Part shown: positions 16,688-24,293 of the stretch, in pieces
Position numbering within the stretch: the stretch's first letter is position 1
How the letters are laid out: each line of letters begins with the position of its first letter
IMG/VR virus record: IMGVR_UViG_3300031951_000280
Coordinates: 1-47,658 of that record
Strand: one strand, 5' to 3'
DNA: 47,658 nucleotides
DNA from: a virus
Made by a program: the position numbers and the translations under genes
The notes under the pieces: model-generated
What the model saw: only the letters and a program-made list of their open reading frames with translations
What the model was told of the DNA's origin: nothing
The model's database searches: none

Positions 16688-16712
16688 CTACGCTTATTTG
16701 CAAACGTTAGGT
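16688..16712. repeat. Right arm of the inverted repeat, overlapping a gene stop
   Basis: TACGCTTATTTG pairs with the left arm near 16523-16534. It is followed by CAAACGTTAGGT. Read on the minus strand, the stop codon of the 107-residue gene lies inside ACCTAAC, which fits RYYYAAC, the inverse core of integron attC sites. The match is short, so I treat it as suggestive. Confidence 0.5.
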
Positions 16713-17030
16713 GCAATGCTGTGACACCCACCAATTGACAGCTTTAATAACTGCTTCAAGTTTTGTTTTTCCGACAAATTCTTCATCACCAAGTTGAACA
16801 CAATTACCAAAAATATCCAACTCATTTTCATCGCCACCAAAACTTTCAATTTTTATAACAACAGGCATTATTTCATTCCAATTATCATAAAAGGGCAATA
16901 CTTCGTAATCTTGCATTTCAGCATTATTGTAGTAATAATAGTTATTACCTGTGTGTTCATTAAAGCCTTTAATTGGGTTCAATCCCATAAACTTGGCTAT
17001 TTTCAAAATTTCTTCTGTGTAGTATTCCAT
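16707..17030 (-). CDS. Protein of unknown function, possible cassette cargo
   Basis: The 107-residue acidic product (MEYYTEEILKIAKFMGLNPI...) has no signal peptide. It contains a C-terminal KTKLEAVIKAVNWWVSQ helix typical of small phage proteins related to 'phage ABA sandwich'-like folds, but the match is weak. It starts 16 bases after tRNA-like element 4 and ends in the inverted-repeat region. Confidence 0.75.
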   Translation of the reverse strand: MEYYTEEILKIAKFMGLNPIKGFNEHTGNNYYYYNNAEMQDYEVLPFYDNWNEIMPVVIKIESFGGDENELDIFGNCVQLGDEEFVGKTKLEAVIKAVNWWVSQHCT

Positions 17031-17046
17031 ATCTTTTAATTTTGTG

Positions 17047-17171
17047 TAGTCAGGACAGGATTCGAACCTGTGTTGAATTGTGTAGCACTCCCTTTTTGCA
17101 GTCTGCAGGGTCCCTAAATCGGGTGTCTACAAAAAACTTTACCAAAAGCATCCAGACTTCTGCACCTGACT
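17047..17171 (-). tRNA. tRNA-like element 4 (125 bases, degenerate interior)
   Basis: The acceptor stem and T arm match element 3 exactly. The D arm is weak (GCA...TGC with GG in the loop). The interior has a long helix (TGTAG.CAC.CCC against GGG.GTG.CTACA) instead of a normal anticodon arm. A small CCC-GATTTA-GGG hairpin within it might mimic an anticodon stem. No amino acid can be assigned. It could be recognised by tRNA end-processing enzymes and so separate transcripts. Confidence 0.5.
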
Positions 17172-17215
17172 ATAGCTCAACCATTTCTGACTGTCCCCAA
17201 TACCGAATAGCTTCA

Positions 17216-17479
17216 TAAGACGTCAGCGGCAACTCATTATTATGAGGGGTTAGAACTTGTGTGTCGTAACTTGCTGTTTGTTACTTGGTACACCAACCAA
17301 CCGACTTAGATTCAAGTAGTCGGCTCAGGTCCCTATGGCTGTAACACCATTTCTCATCATTCGGGAGCAAACTAGCTGAACACTACTCAGCACGTATTGT
17401 TGGTAAGAATTTTATCCAAACGACAAGATTCGATACCTGATTTCAATTTGATGGCGTCTATCTTCCGCCACACGTCTTA
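17216..17479 (-). other. Degenerate tRNA-like segment bounded by an 8-base inverted repeat
   Basis: At the minus-strand 5' end TAAGACGT is followed by a leucine-like D arm (TGGCG...CGCCA) and, about 25 bases later, a T-arm-like CAGGTATCGAATCTTG, with no room for an anticodon arm. The exact complement ACGTCTTA occurs 250 bases downstream, so an acceptor-like stem could close a 264-base domain that also holds a CCGACT/AGTCGG hairpin. No ORF was found in this stretch. Confidence 0.35.
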
Positions 17480-17585
17480 AAAAATGAAAGCTCTCCCTTC
17501 CATGAGTCTTGTGCCTGGCGGACGAAAGAGCATTCGGCTATGCTTCGACGGTTTCAACTCCATGCAGTCGCTTATTCATTTTTTG

Positions 17586-17903
17586 TGGAGCCGCCGGGAT
17601 TCGAACCCGGGTCCAAACGATGTCCAAGATTTGTCTTTTTACAGGCTTATCGGATTTCATGTTTCCGCAAACAAGGCCCGACGTTACCGCCGGATATGTC
17701 CACCAGTCCGTTTTACGTTCGGACAAACGTTGTGAAAGCTTTTTTAACAGTCACTGCTCACGCAGCGGCTTTCTCACCGTACCACGCACCGCTTACTGCG
17801 GCCGGAGTAAAAGGAACTACTTTGTTGTCATTTCGACGTTTGCGTAAGGTCGCCACCTGCCTGAACTACTCTCTTCTTATCGCTGTCAAATCCTGTCGGC
17901 CCC
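17586..17903 (-). ncRNA. ssrA: Transfer-messenger RNA (tmRNA)
   Basis: The 5' GGGGCCG pairs with the 3' CGGCTCC as the tRNA-like acceptor. The 3' T arm GGGTTCGAATCCC and the 5' motif GACAGGATTTGACAGCG are typical tmRNA ends. CCA is not encoded. The length, 318 bases, is short. The mRNA-like part most likely runs in the frame NDNKVVPFTPAAVSG... ending YGEKAAA-stop; the UGA (17760-17758) lies in a GUGA loop of a CGCTGC/GCAGTG hairpin within a larger GTGAgAAAGC/GCTTTCAC stem, as expected for helix 5. A shorter frame, ANVEMTTK-stop, is a less likely alternative. tmRNA rescues stalled ribosomes with host SmpB. Confidence 0.9.
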
Positions 17904-17914
17904 AAAGCACCTTG

Positions 17915-17922
17915 CAAATTTA
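17915..17922 (-). promoter_or_regulatory. -7 box of the tmRNA promoter
   Basis: TAAATTTG (minus strand, 17922-17915) fits the TAnnTTTG box and ends 11 bases before the mature 5' end of tmRNA. No TTG stands at the right -33 distance, so the promoter is partial. It sits right after the stop of the upstream gene. Confidence 0.5.
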
Positions 17923-17927
17923 CAAAA

Positions 17928-18122
17928 TCAGCGAGGTCTTAAAAAACTTTCAAGTACAGTAGTTATAGTGCCGCCTTCTGTAAACTGGCTTGGCAAAATT
18001 TCTACTTTCCAAACGCCTTCTCCCACTTTAGAAAGAAGTTGTACTTCACACGCTGCTGCTTCTCCTGCAGCCATGTCGTCTTCTACTTCAGCGTAATCTA
18101 ACGGTTCCCAAATTATTTTCAT
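17928..18122 (-). CDS. Small acidic protein of unknown function
   Basis: The 64-residue product (MKIIWEPLDYAEVEDDMAAG...) is acidic and starts with a beta-strand pattern. It overlaps the upstream 48-residue ORF by an ATGA junction and ends 25 bases before tmRNA. No family was recognised. Confidence 0.7.
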   Translation of the reverse strand: MKIIWEPLDYAEVEDDMAAGEAAACEVQLLSKVGEGVWKVEILPSQFTEGGTITTVLESFLRPR

Positions 18123-18265
18123 AAGTGTAGTTTTAAAATGTCGATATCACCAGGAAGTGCTGCCTTCTGGCGGTATCCCTCGAACGCCTCTCTTTTCAGA
18201 GCTGGTGACTCGACAATGTTTTTGATCTCAAGGTCGCAGTTCAGTGTAAGTTCCGATTCGAACAT
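18119..18265 (-). CDS. Small ORF of unknown function
   Basis: A 48-residue reading frame (MFESELTLNCDLEIKNIVES...) begins inside the end of the 84-residue gene and stops in an ATGA overlap with the next gene. Both overlaps suggest translational coupling. The product looks soluble. Confidence 0.6.
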   Translation of the reverse strand: MFESELTLNCDLEIKNIVESPALKREAFEGYRQKAALPGDIDILKLHL

Positions 18266-18482
18266 CACACATCTTAACCGAATCTACATAACCACGACTT
18301 TCGCTGATGCACCTTTGTTTGATACTGTTTAACAGTGCAGTCATTGCACCATCATAAGTATCCCACCCATGTCCATCGTATACTCCATAACAAGAATACG
18401 GTTTCCATGTAGAGAACAACCTTTCAGCTTTTTGCTGAATGTAAAATTTTCCTTTCTGTTCGACAATTCTGAATTTTGCCAT
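18228..18482 (-). CDS. Small protein of unknown function
   Basis: The 84-residue form starts at ATG 18482 (MAKFRIVEQKGKFYIQQKAE...). A longer frame reaching 18683 has an unlikely, cysteine-rich N-terminus and is rejected. It is beta-strand rich at its start with aromatic residues (WKPYSCYGVYDGHGWDTYDG), resembling small phage proteins of unknown role. Confidence 0.72.
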   Translation of the reverse strand: MAKFRIVEQKGKFYIQQKAERLFSTWKPYSCYGVYDGHGWDTYDGAMTALLNSIKQRCISESRGYVDSVKMCDVRIGTYTELRP

Positions 18483-19010
18483 AGTTTGAAATTTGAAAAA
18501 GTTTGCCAATGCAGTGCGACACTCTGCAAATGTTGGAATTAAACAACTCTTCATGCACCAGGTGGCATGAAAAATAGTTGGTGAGCACTCCGTCTTAATC
18601 TCACTCTTTTGGCAATTTCTTTGTGTGATGGATTTGGTTTTATTAGCACCCTCTACATTCATATGCGTACAACGCTCACTCATGAAAAAGTAGGGTCCAG
18701 CAGTTTGCTCTGCTTTGCTGAGAACTCATTTGTGTTGTAGTGTGTCTTTTACGTGTAGCGACCACTTCATAAACTTACACTCTGAATAACAATTCCTTTC
18801 TCAAGGGAACAACACATCTGGGATTACTCCGTACTTTGTTTATAGGTTCGAGCGAACCACCAGGAATATTCTTGTGAACAGTTTCCTGAACTTTCTCTGT
18901 TCTAGTACACTCTGTTGGTTCAGAGTCAGTATCCAATTTTTAAAGTGGCTTTCAATGTTTAGTCCACTGTGGTATCCGGGCAAGGTATTAAGCCTTACCT
19001 GGATATGAAA
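18483..19010. other. Non-coding hairpin-rich stretch
   Basis: No convincing gene was found. Several inverted repeats are visible: TTCATGC/GCATGAA near 18551, GGTTCG-AG-CGAACC near 18845, and CCGGG.AAGG/CCTT.CCTGG near 18975. It probably forms a long structured leader for the 84-residue gene or a set of small RNAs. No consensus promoter was seen. Confidence 0.5.
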
Positions 19011-19037
19011 AGCCCCCACCAATTATTGGCAGGGGCT
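19011..19037 (-). terminator. Rho-independent terminator
   Basis: An AGCCCC/GGGGCT stem with a 15-base loop is followed on the minus strand by TTTTC. It ends transcription from the lipoprotein gene at 19236-19382. Between the two lie further hairpins (CACTC-TTTA-GAGTG near 19071, ATCTTCA-GTT-TGAAGAT near 19195) and no gene. Confidence 0.82.
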
Positions 19038-19235
19038 AATCGGAGCTTTTCGCAAATGAGTTTAACCAGTCACTCTTTAGAGTGGAATTGTGCCGAGGTA
19101 CCTAAGTTCCGCCAGGCTCAAACCATTTGGGTGAATCAAAAATTAGAGAGTGACTGCAACTTGACCGGTAATTGAACTTTTGGGGAGTGTACAGATCTTC
19201 AGTTTGAAGATAAGTGTACTGTGCCTGTGGTACAA

Positions 19236-19382
19236 TTACACATAATCATCGCCGCCCAAAGGCTGCGAACACTGCGATTCTGCCGGGATTTTGGCAAGAA
19301 TTCCGTTTTTGGAAACGCAGGCTGTGGCCATTCCGAATACAAGGGCCCAAGCCATGATAACAAGCACATTCAGTTTTTTCAT
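19236..19382 (-). CDS. Small lipoprotein
   Basis: A 48-residue product starts MKKLNVLVIMAWALVFGMATAC, a signal peptide with a lipobox (GMATAC). The mature part is about 27 residues (CVSKNGILAKIPAESQ...). This is one of four tiny lipoprotein genes in the leftward unit, probably acting at the cell envelope. Confidence 0.72.
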   Translation of the reverse strand: MKKLNVLVIMAWALVFGMATACVSKNGILAKIPAESQCSQPLGGDDYV

Positions 19383-19435
19383 CTGAATTTGGATTTAGGG
19401 GTTTAACGAATTTGAGTTGGTTTGGCTAATGTATA

Positions 19436-19459
19436 AAATTTCACGGTTCAATGAAATTT
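19436..19459 (-). terminator. AT-rich hairpin, possible terminator
   Basis: AAATTTCA/TGAAATTT is a perfect eight-base stem with an eight-base loop, located just after the 55-residue gene on the minus strand. It has few G:C pairs, so termination may be weak. Confidence 0.5.
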
Positions 19460-19470
19460 CAGCCAAAATT

Positions 19471-19638
19471 TTATTCTACTGTTTTTGGATCCGGTATTCC
19501 AAGTAACGGGTTTTTTGGCATAGGAATGGCATGTCGATTAACTCTACGGTCTACGATCATACCAGTCTTGTCTAAACCAGCATAGCCGGATTGCATCAAG
19601 TCAAGCTGACTATGCAATTCTTGATTTGGTCCATCCAT
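19471..19638 (-). CDS. Small protein of unknown function
   Basis: A 55-residue reading frame (MDGPNQELHSQLDLMQSGYA...) starts 12 bases after the upstream gene's stop. The product is hydrophilic with a proline-rich C-terminus (IPMPKNPLLGIPDPKTVE). No function is assigned. Confidence 0.65.
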   Translation of the reverse strand: MDGPNQELHSQLDLMQSGYAGLDKTGMIVDRRVNRHAIPMPKNPLLGIPDPKTVE

Positions 19639-19650
19639 TGGGTTTAAGGG

Positions 19651-19923
19651 TTAATAATCATCCCTGTCAAAATCTGCTTGTTCAACTGAAAAGCAGGTTT
19701 TGCAAAGGCCTATTTCGTTTCGAATCTCGTCAAGAACTTCTTCGAGTTTATCTTCGTCTACTTCACCATCTTCGTTTTTGCCATATCGAAAAATGGCTTC
19801 CTCTTCAGCAATTACTTTCAAGTGTTCACTATCGCAGTAACGGCAAAGATCGCTAAGATCTCTTCCGTTCCAAGGAGCTCGAGAATCAAATTCACTACCA
19901 GCAGGCAATTTAGGATCATCCAT
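19651..19923 (-). CDS. Small protein with two CxxC pairs (zinc-binding candidate)
   Basis: The 90-residue form starts MDDPKLPAGSEF at an ATGGATGA overlap with the end of the 620-residue protein gene. CRYC near residue 28 and CKTC near 77 flank an acidic helical segment and could bind one zinc ion, as in small TraR/DksA-like or zinc-ribbon phage proteins. The central region is very acidic (EDGEVDEDKLEEVLDE). Confidence 0.75.
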   Translation of the reverse strand: MDDPKLPAGSEFDSRAPWNGRDLSDLCRYCDSEHLKVIAEEEAIFRYGKNEDGEVDEDKLEEVLDEIRNEIGLCKTCFSVEQADFDRDDY

Positions 19924-21778
19924 TTTTGTCAGGGTTTTCGTCTTTCGGATTTGAAAGGTCGAAGTGTTCCTGTGGGCCACCATCATAACCAAAACGCCAC
20001 ACTGAACGGTTCCATTCATGCGAATCTACTTGATACCACAATCCCTCTTTATACTTTACCATTCCTAAACTTTCTTTTACACATTGCACCCACTTCCCAC
20101 TTAACTCGTCGGGTTCGGCGTCGAGAGGGTTGATGAGGTCGAACTGCGCGACAAACGCTTCGTAATCGTCAGATGTATCCTTGCAGGTAATCGGTGAATT
20201 GTCGCAATCAAGTATTGCAATTCCGGTAACAGGATTATCGTCACTTACTACCTTATACCATTTCCACTGAGTATAACAGGCGTTTGAAAATCCAATCCGC
20301 ATCACCCACTTGCCAACAAGATGCGAGTAATCCCTCTGCGGGCGGTACTCGTATTTCGTGCCGTTGTAGTTACACCAAATTGACTTCGGGATTTCACCGT
20401 CTTTGACAACTGCCTCCAATCCTTCGGGGTAAAGCAAATTGGTTTTTGGTTCTTCGGTCGGCTCAACCCACTCCCCTTTCAGCCTTGCGATAAATTCGTC
20501 GAAGGGAAGCCAAAGGAGTTGCGTATGATGTATCCAATGGTATTCTTTTTTTGCGTATGACGAACACAAGACCTTATAATCCTTATCCCAACATAAATTT
20601 GGATATTCGGCGGCTGACTTAGAAATATCGTCGTTCGTGTCTCCGGCTATATCAACCTTGTACTCCCTCGCAACCCGAATAATCTCCGCCCGTTGCTCAG
20701 GCGTACACTCTACATAAGTGTCGCGGTCAGTCGCAAACTGAACGGGTTTGATTTCGGGTTCATGCACTACAGCATTAGCAATCTGTTCAGATTCCTCAAT
20801 CAAAAGTTCCAAATGTTCTCCAGTTTGTGGCCATCTTCTGTCATCACATTGGCCAATTTTGGTTAACATGTCAGGACTATCCCAAATAATAAACGGAACA
20901 TCATCATCTTCATCTACTGTACCTGTAGCCCCATATCGTATATAAGGCTCGTCGGTTTGAGTGTTTCTTACTCTTTGGCCTTTTTTGAATTTAGGGCCTT
21001 GTTTAGCAGAAGATGATTTTTCAGGCTTTTCAATTAAAAGCTCCATATTATTTTCCTTCTGCGCCCACACTTTGTCATTATTGCGACGAGCTGTTTCTTG
21101 CAGCATATCAAAACTGTCCCAAATTACAAATGGAGCCGGAGAATTCATGTTTACTGTTCCTGTAGCGCCCTTTTTAATCCAAGCTGATTCAACCAAGTTT
21201 TTCACTCGATCTCCTATTTTGAATTTGCATTCAGTTTCACAAGTTTGTTGAGATTTTACAGCCGGTGGCTCAGGATTTGCTACTTTTTCTTGCTTCGATT
21301 CTTCAATGAGCTTTTTTACTCGTTCGTAATGAATCTCAAAAAGCTGTTCGATGTAAAGCAAAAGCTCTTTGGGAACTTCCGGTACAGATTCAGATTCGGG
21401 CATTGGATACATCAATTGAACATCTTGTTGAAAATTTCGTAAAGCTTCCGTATTCTGAGTTGTCTCTTCCTGGAACCATCCTGCACTCCATCTGAGACCA
21501 TCAAGAGTTGCAATGACTCTTTTTTCAGAATCTTCACTGCTAACTTTTTGAATTGCTTCTTTTACACGCTTCGACCATAATTCTGGCATCAACTCAATTT
21601 GTTTTTCCGAAACATACATTCGTTTAAGGCCAAAGGGCTGAGGATTGTCCCAGATTACAAATGGAAAATGTGAACCGTTTTCATCTACTGTACCACATTC
21701 ATTTTTAGAAATGAAAGCACTTTCTTCAGTAGCGTAAACTCTATCACCTTTTTTGAATTTTGGTTTTATAGTTTCCAT
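19916..21778 (-). CDS. Large modular protein with repeated SH3-like domains
   Basis: The 620-residue protein is built of repeats. Three N-terminal copies follow 'KFKKGDRV...GTV......PFVIWD...ELLIE' (starting near residues 8, 185 and 264), resembling KOW/SH3-like barrels. Around residues 357-435 is a module shared with the 189-residue protein (EYPNLCW, WLPFDEF). The C-terminus has two related modules, HLVGKWVMRI...FDLINP and ELSGKWVQCV...FDLSNP. There is no signal peptide. It may bind many ligands or nucleic acid, or inhibit a host complex. The DNA for the C-terminal half looks more GC-rich than the N-terminal half. Confidence 0.85.
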   Translation of the reverse strand: METIKPKFKKGDRVYATEESAFISKNECGTVDENGSHFPFVIWDNPQPFGLKRMYVSEKQIELMPELWSKRVKEAIQKVSSEDSEKRVIATLDGLRWSAGWFQEETTQNTEALRNFQQDVQLMYPMPESESVPEVPKELLLYIEQLFEIHYERVKKLIEESKQEKVANPEPPAVKSQQTCETECKFKIGDRVKNLVESAWIKKGATGTVNMNSPAPFVIWDSFDMLQETARRNNDKVWAQKENNMELLIEKPEKSSSAKQGPKFKKGQRVRNTQTDEPYIRYGATGTVDEDDDVPFIIWDSPDMLTKIGQCDDRRWPQTGEHLELLIEESEQIANAVVHEPEIKPVQFATDRDTYVECTPEQRAEIIRVAREYKVDIAGDTNDDISKSAAEYPNLCWDKDYKVLCSSYAKKEYHWIHHTQLLWLPFDEFIARLKGEWVEPTEEPKTNLLYPEGLEAVVKDGEIPKSIWCNYNGTKYEYRPQRDYSHLVGKWVMRIGFSNACYTQWKWYKVVSDDNPVTGIAILDCDNSPITCKDTSDDYEAFVAQFDLINPLDAEPDELSGKWVQCVKESLGMVKYKEGLWYQVDSHEWNRSVWRFGYDGGPQEHFDLSNPKDENPDKNG

Positions 21779-21788
21779 GTGTCAGAGT

Positions 21789-22148
21789 TTAACGGATTTC
21801 AGCAAGATCACAGAACTTCTCCCAAGAAATGTAGTGTGGAGATCCCCAGGGCAGGGTGTTGATTTTTCTCATGATCGTGCTTTTAGAGCTTCCAACGAAC
21901 ACAAAATGATCAACTGCTCCAAGTGCAATGACTGCAATAAACCCAACTGAGGCATAGACTGCCGGCCAGATAAATTTGTTAATCCCTTGAGGATCTGCAA
22001 TCAAAGCAACCACTGAGAACACTCCGACTATCCCAAACAGCACTTTAAGTGTTGTGTGAAATAGTTTTCGATTTCGGTTGTACAACCGGTAGATTCCGAG
22101 ATCAAAGTAATACTTGTCTCGGATTTCTTTTGCTTCTTTCGATGTCAT
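21789..22148 (-). CDS. Integral membrane protein with two transmembrane segments
   Basis: The 119-residue product has hydrophobic segments at about residues 33-51 (TLKVLFGIVGVFSVVALIA) and 61-85. A basic loop precedes the first segment, and the N- and C-termini are probably cytoplasmic. It lies between polymerase and modular protein genes. Function is unknown. Confidence 0.78.
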   Translation of the reverse strand: MTSKEAKEIRDKYYFDLGIYRLYNRNRKLFHTTLKVLFGIVGVFSVVALIADPQGINKFIWPAVYASVGFIAVIALGAVDHFVFVGSSKSTIMRKINTLPWGSPHYISWEKFCDLAEIR

Positions 22149-22158
22149 AGATTAAATG

Positions 22159-24102
22159 TTATTTGCTCCACTTTTCAGTAATAGAGGTTTCAGCTTTTAA
22201 CAAGCCATTAGTCAGTATGACGTTTGCAGCTTTCTCCATCAGTTCAGTCATACGAACTTTCCACTGCTCAGCATACTCAGCTTTGCAGATAGTGTCAATC
22301 TGATCATGAACAGTCATTACCAATTTGACCGGTAAGTCGTTTTCAGTAATTTCTTTGTAGATGTAAATCAGCGCAAGTTTTGTCATATCAGCACCACTTC
22401 CCTGAATAGGAGTGTTTTTACTTGCTCTTTCAATGGACCCAAGTTCTGTAAAGTTCTCACGTTCTTGGTACATTCTTGGCGTCCAGTTACTGAACCATCG
22501 TTTTCGTTTGAATGGGTCGTAAGTAAATATGTATCCATTGCGCTTTCCAAACTCTCCAAGTGTATCCAGAAAGTTCTTGATTTTCGGAAATTCCTTGAAG
22601 TACTCCTTGATCAGCGATTTAGCTTCATCTTTAGAGCAGTTGATAGTTTCAGAAAGCTTACCAGGACCCATTCCATACGCCAGTCCAAAGTTGATGGTCT
22701 TTACCCATGTCCGGAGTTTTTTATGTCCGGAACATTCACATTTCTTTTTTTCTTCTTCGTAAGCACAGCCTTCTTCAGTAGCGTCTTTCCATTTTTCCTT
22801 GAACACAAGCTCTGCACAAATTGAATGCAGATCTTGATTTTTAGATAGTGCTTCTAAAAAGACAGGGTCTTTGCTACCAAAGGCAATTACGCAAAGCTCC
22901 TGGCTGGAAAAATCAGACGATACAAACACCCAGCCCGGCTCTGTAATGAAGCAATTCCGAAAAGCATTGTTTCCAGGAATCTGCTGCATGTTTGGTTCCT
23001 GAGAACTCATGCGGCCGGTGTCGAGTATTTGAGAAAATCTGGTGTGAATTTTTCCGTCAGCACGTACGTACTTAAAGAAATCACTACCAAATGCTGTAGC
23101 TAACTTACCTGTTTTCTTGAACTTTATATATTGATCGATGAGAGGATGTTTGAAGCGATACTTCACAATTTTCTTCTCACTAACAGTTTCTATTTCGGGG
23201 ACAATTCGTTTGAAAAGTTTCAGTACTTGTGTCGGAGAATTCCAATTCACATTGGATTGTTTTAACTCTTCCACCGGCGCAAACAAATCCAATTGAATTC
23301 GTGCTTTGCAATCCTCAAACATAGGATCTGCAAGAAGGATACCATCCAGCTTGCGCTCAAAGTCTTTTGCAAGACTTGTGTTCACTTTTGAAAGTGATAA
23401 CCAGGCTTGTTTATCAAGAGTAAGCCCTTCAAACTCTATTTCAGCAAGTATTGGTAACAATGCCTGCTCCATTCTATTCACAGTAACCAGCTGCTTTAAT
23501 GCAAGCTGAAAAAGCTGATGCTCTCTGATTTTAAGCAGCTGCACTACATCCCGGGCACCATAATGAATCTGGGAGAGTGTGAATGGCTGACCGGTAAGAC
23601 CAATAAATCGATTTTGCTCACTCTTGTTAAGAGTTACATTTAAGTAACGAGAGCAGACAGCAGCCAGAGAAAAGCCGTAGTTTTCTTTACCACAGTGCAG
23701 AATTTTCTCTGCAATGAATGTATCGAAAATATTCGTAAGCTTTATATCGAGCCACTTTCGCAAAAACAAGTAGTCAAATTTCGCATTATGAAGAATCTTT
23801 AAGGGTTGAGGATCTTCCAATGCAGTTTTCAGCTTCAGTTTTTCATCAGTTGTCAATGTACGACAATCGATTACAAATTGAAGATGCTCGTTCCCAAGCT
23901 GAAGCATCAGAATAGGATCGGACACAAAATCAAGCCCTGCGGTCTCAGTATCAAGACCGTATACATCTACATCTCTGATGTACTTTACTACATCATCGAT
24001 GGTACCACGCCGAATATCGGTGGTGTCAGCAATCAGACTTTCGTGCTTCGAAATAAGCACTATCGTCTGGAGCTCCTCCTGAATGTTGATGTTTTTTGAC
24101 AT
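22159..24102 (-). CDS. polA: DNA polymerase, family A (exonuclease + polymerase)
   Basis: The 647-residue protein has an N-terminal 3'-5' proofreading exonuclease (YGLDTETAGLDF near residue 48, LHNAKFDYLFL near 110, YGARDVVQL near 185). The polymerase domain follows: TGRMSSQEPNMQQIPG (motif near the thumb/palm), SSDFSSQELCVIAFG (motif A), KTINFGLAYG (O helix, motif B) and VMTVHDQID (motif C). It lacks the 5' nuclease domain, which the FEN gene at 1406-2203 probably replaces. It is the likely replicative polymerase. Confidence 0.95.
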   Translation of the reverse strand: MSKNINIQEELQTIVLISKHESLIADTTDIRRGTIDDVVKYIRDVDVYGLDTETAGLDFVSDPILMLQLGNEHLQFVIDCRTLTTDEKLKLKTALEDPQPLKILHNAKFDYLFLRKWLDIKLTNIFDTFIAEKILHCGKENYGFSLAAVCSRYLNVTLNKSEQNRFIGLTGQPFTLSQIHYGARDVVQLLKIREHQLFQLALKQLVTVNRMEQALLPILAEIEFEGLTLDKQAWLSLSKVNTSLAKDFERKLDGILLADPMFEDCKARIQLDLFAPVEELKQSNVNWNSPTQVLKLFKRIVPEIETVSEKKIVKYRFKHPLIDQYIKFKKTGKLATAFGSDFFKYVRADGKIHTRFSQILDTGRMSSQEPNMQQIPGNNAFRNCFITEPGWVFVSSDFSSQELCVIAFGSKDPVFLEALSKNQDLHSICAELVFKEKWKDATEEGCAYEEEKKKCECSGHKKLRTWVKTINFGLAYGMGPGKLSETINCSKDEAKSLIKEYFKEFPKIKNFLDTLGEFGKRNGYIFTYDPFKRKRWFSNWTPRMYQERENFTELGSIERASKNTPIQGSGADMTKLALIYIYKEITENDLPVKLVMTVHDQIDTICKAEYAEQWKVRMTELMEKAANVILTNGLLKAETSITEKWSK

Positions 24103-24256
24103 AGTTGAGTATGTTGTAAGCTGTGTCAGTAGAAATTACTGTGTTTTCAAAGAATACTTCATGCTGACGCAATGCAATTGCTTCATCATAAGCATCTTTT
24201 AAAATCTGTAATCTTTCACTTTCGATCAGCTCTGCAATCCATTTCATGTAACTCAT
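24026..24256 (-). CDS. Small protein overlapping the polymerase start
   Basis: A 76-residue reading frame (MSYMKWIAELIESERLQILK...) is helical and charged. It overlaps the polymerase gene by 77 bases in another frame, which is long for this genome. The first 50 codons lie upstream of polA and look coding. It may couple translation of polA. Confidence 0.6.
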   Translation of the reverse strand: MSYMKWIAELIESERLQILKDAYDEAIALRQHEVFFENTVISTDTAYNILNYVKKHQHSGGAPDDSAYFEARKSDC

Positions 24257-24293
24257 GAGTGAAAGAATTTGAGTGAATGTACAATAATAAGAA

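Noticed and set aside
19058-19075. tRNA D-arm-like motif GAGT...ACTC on the minus strand
   Set aside because: No acceptor or T arm at the right spacing; adjacent CACTC/GAGTG forms a simple hairpin.
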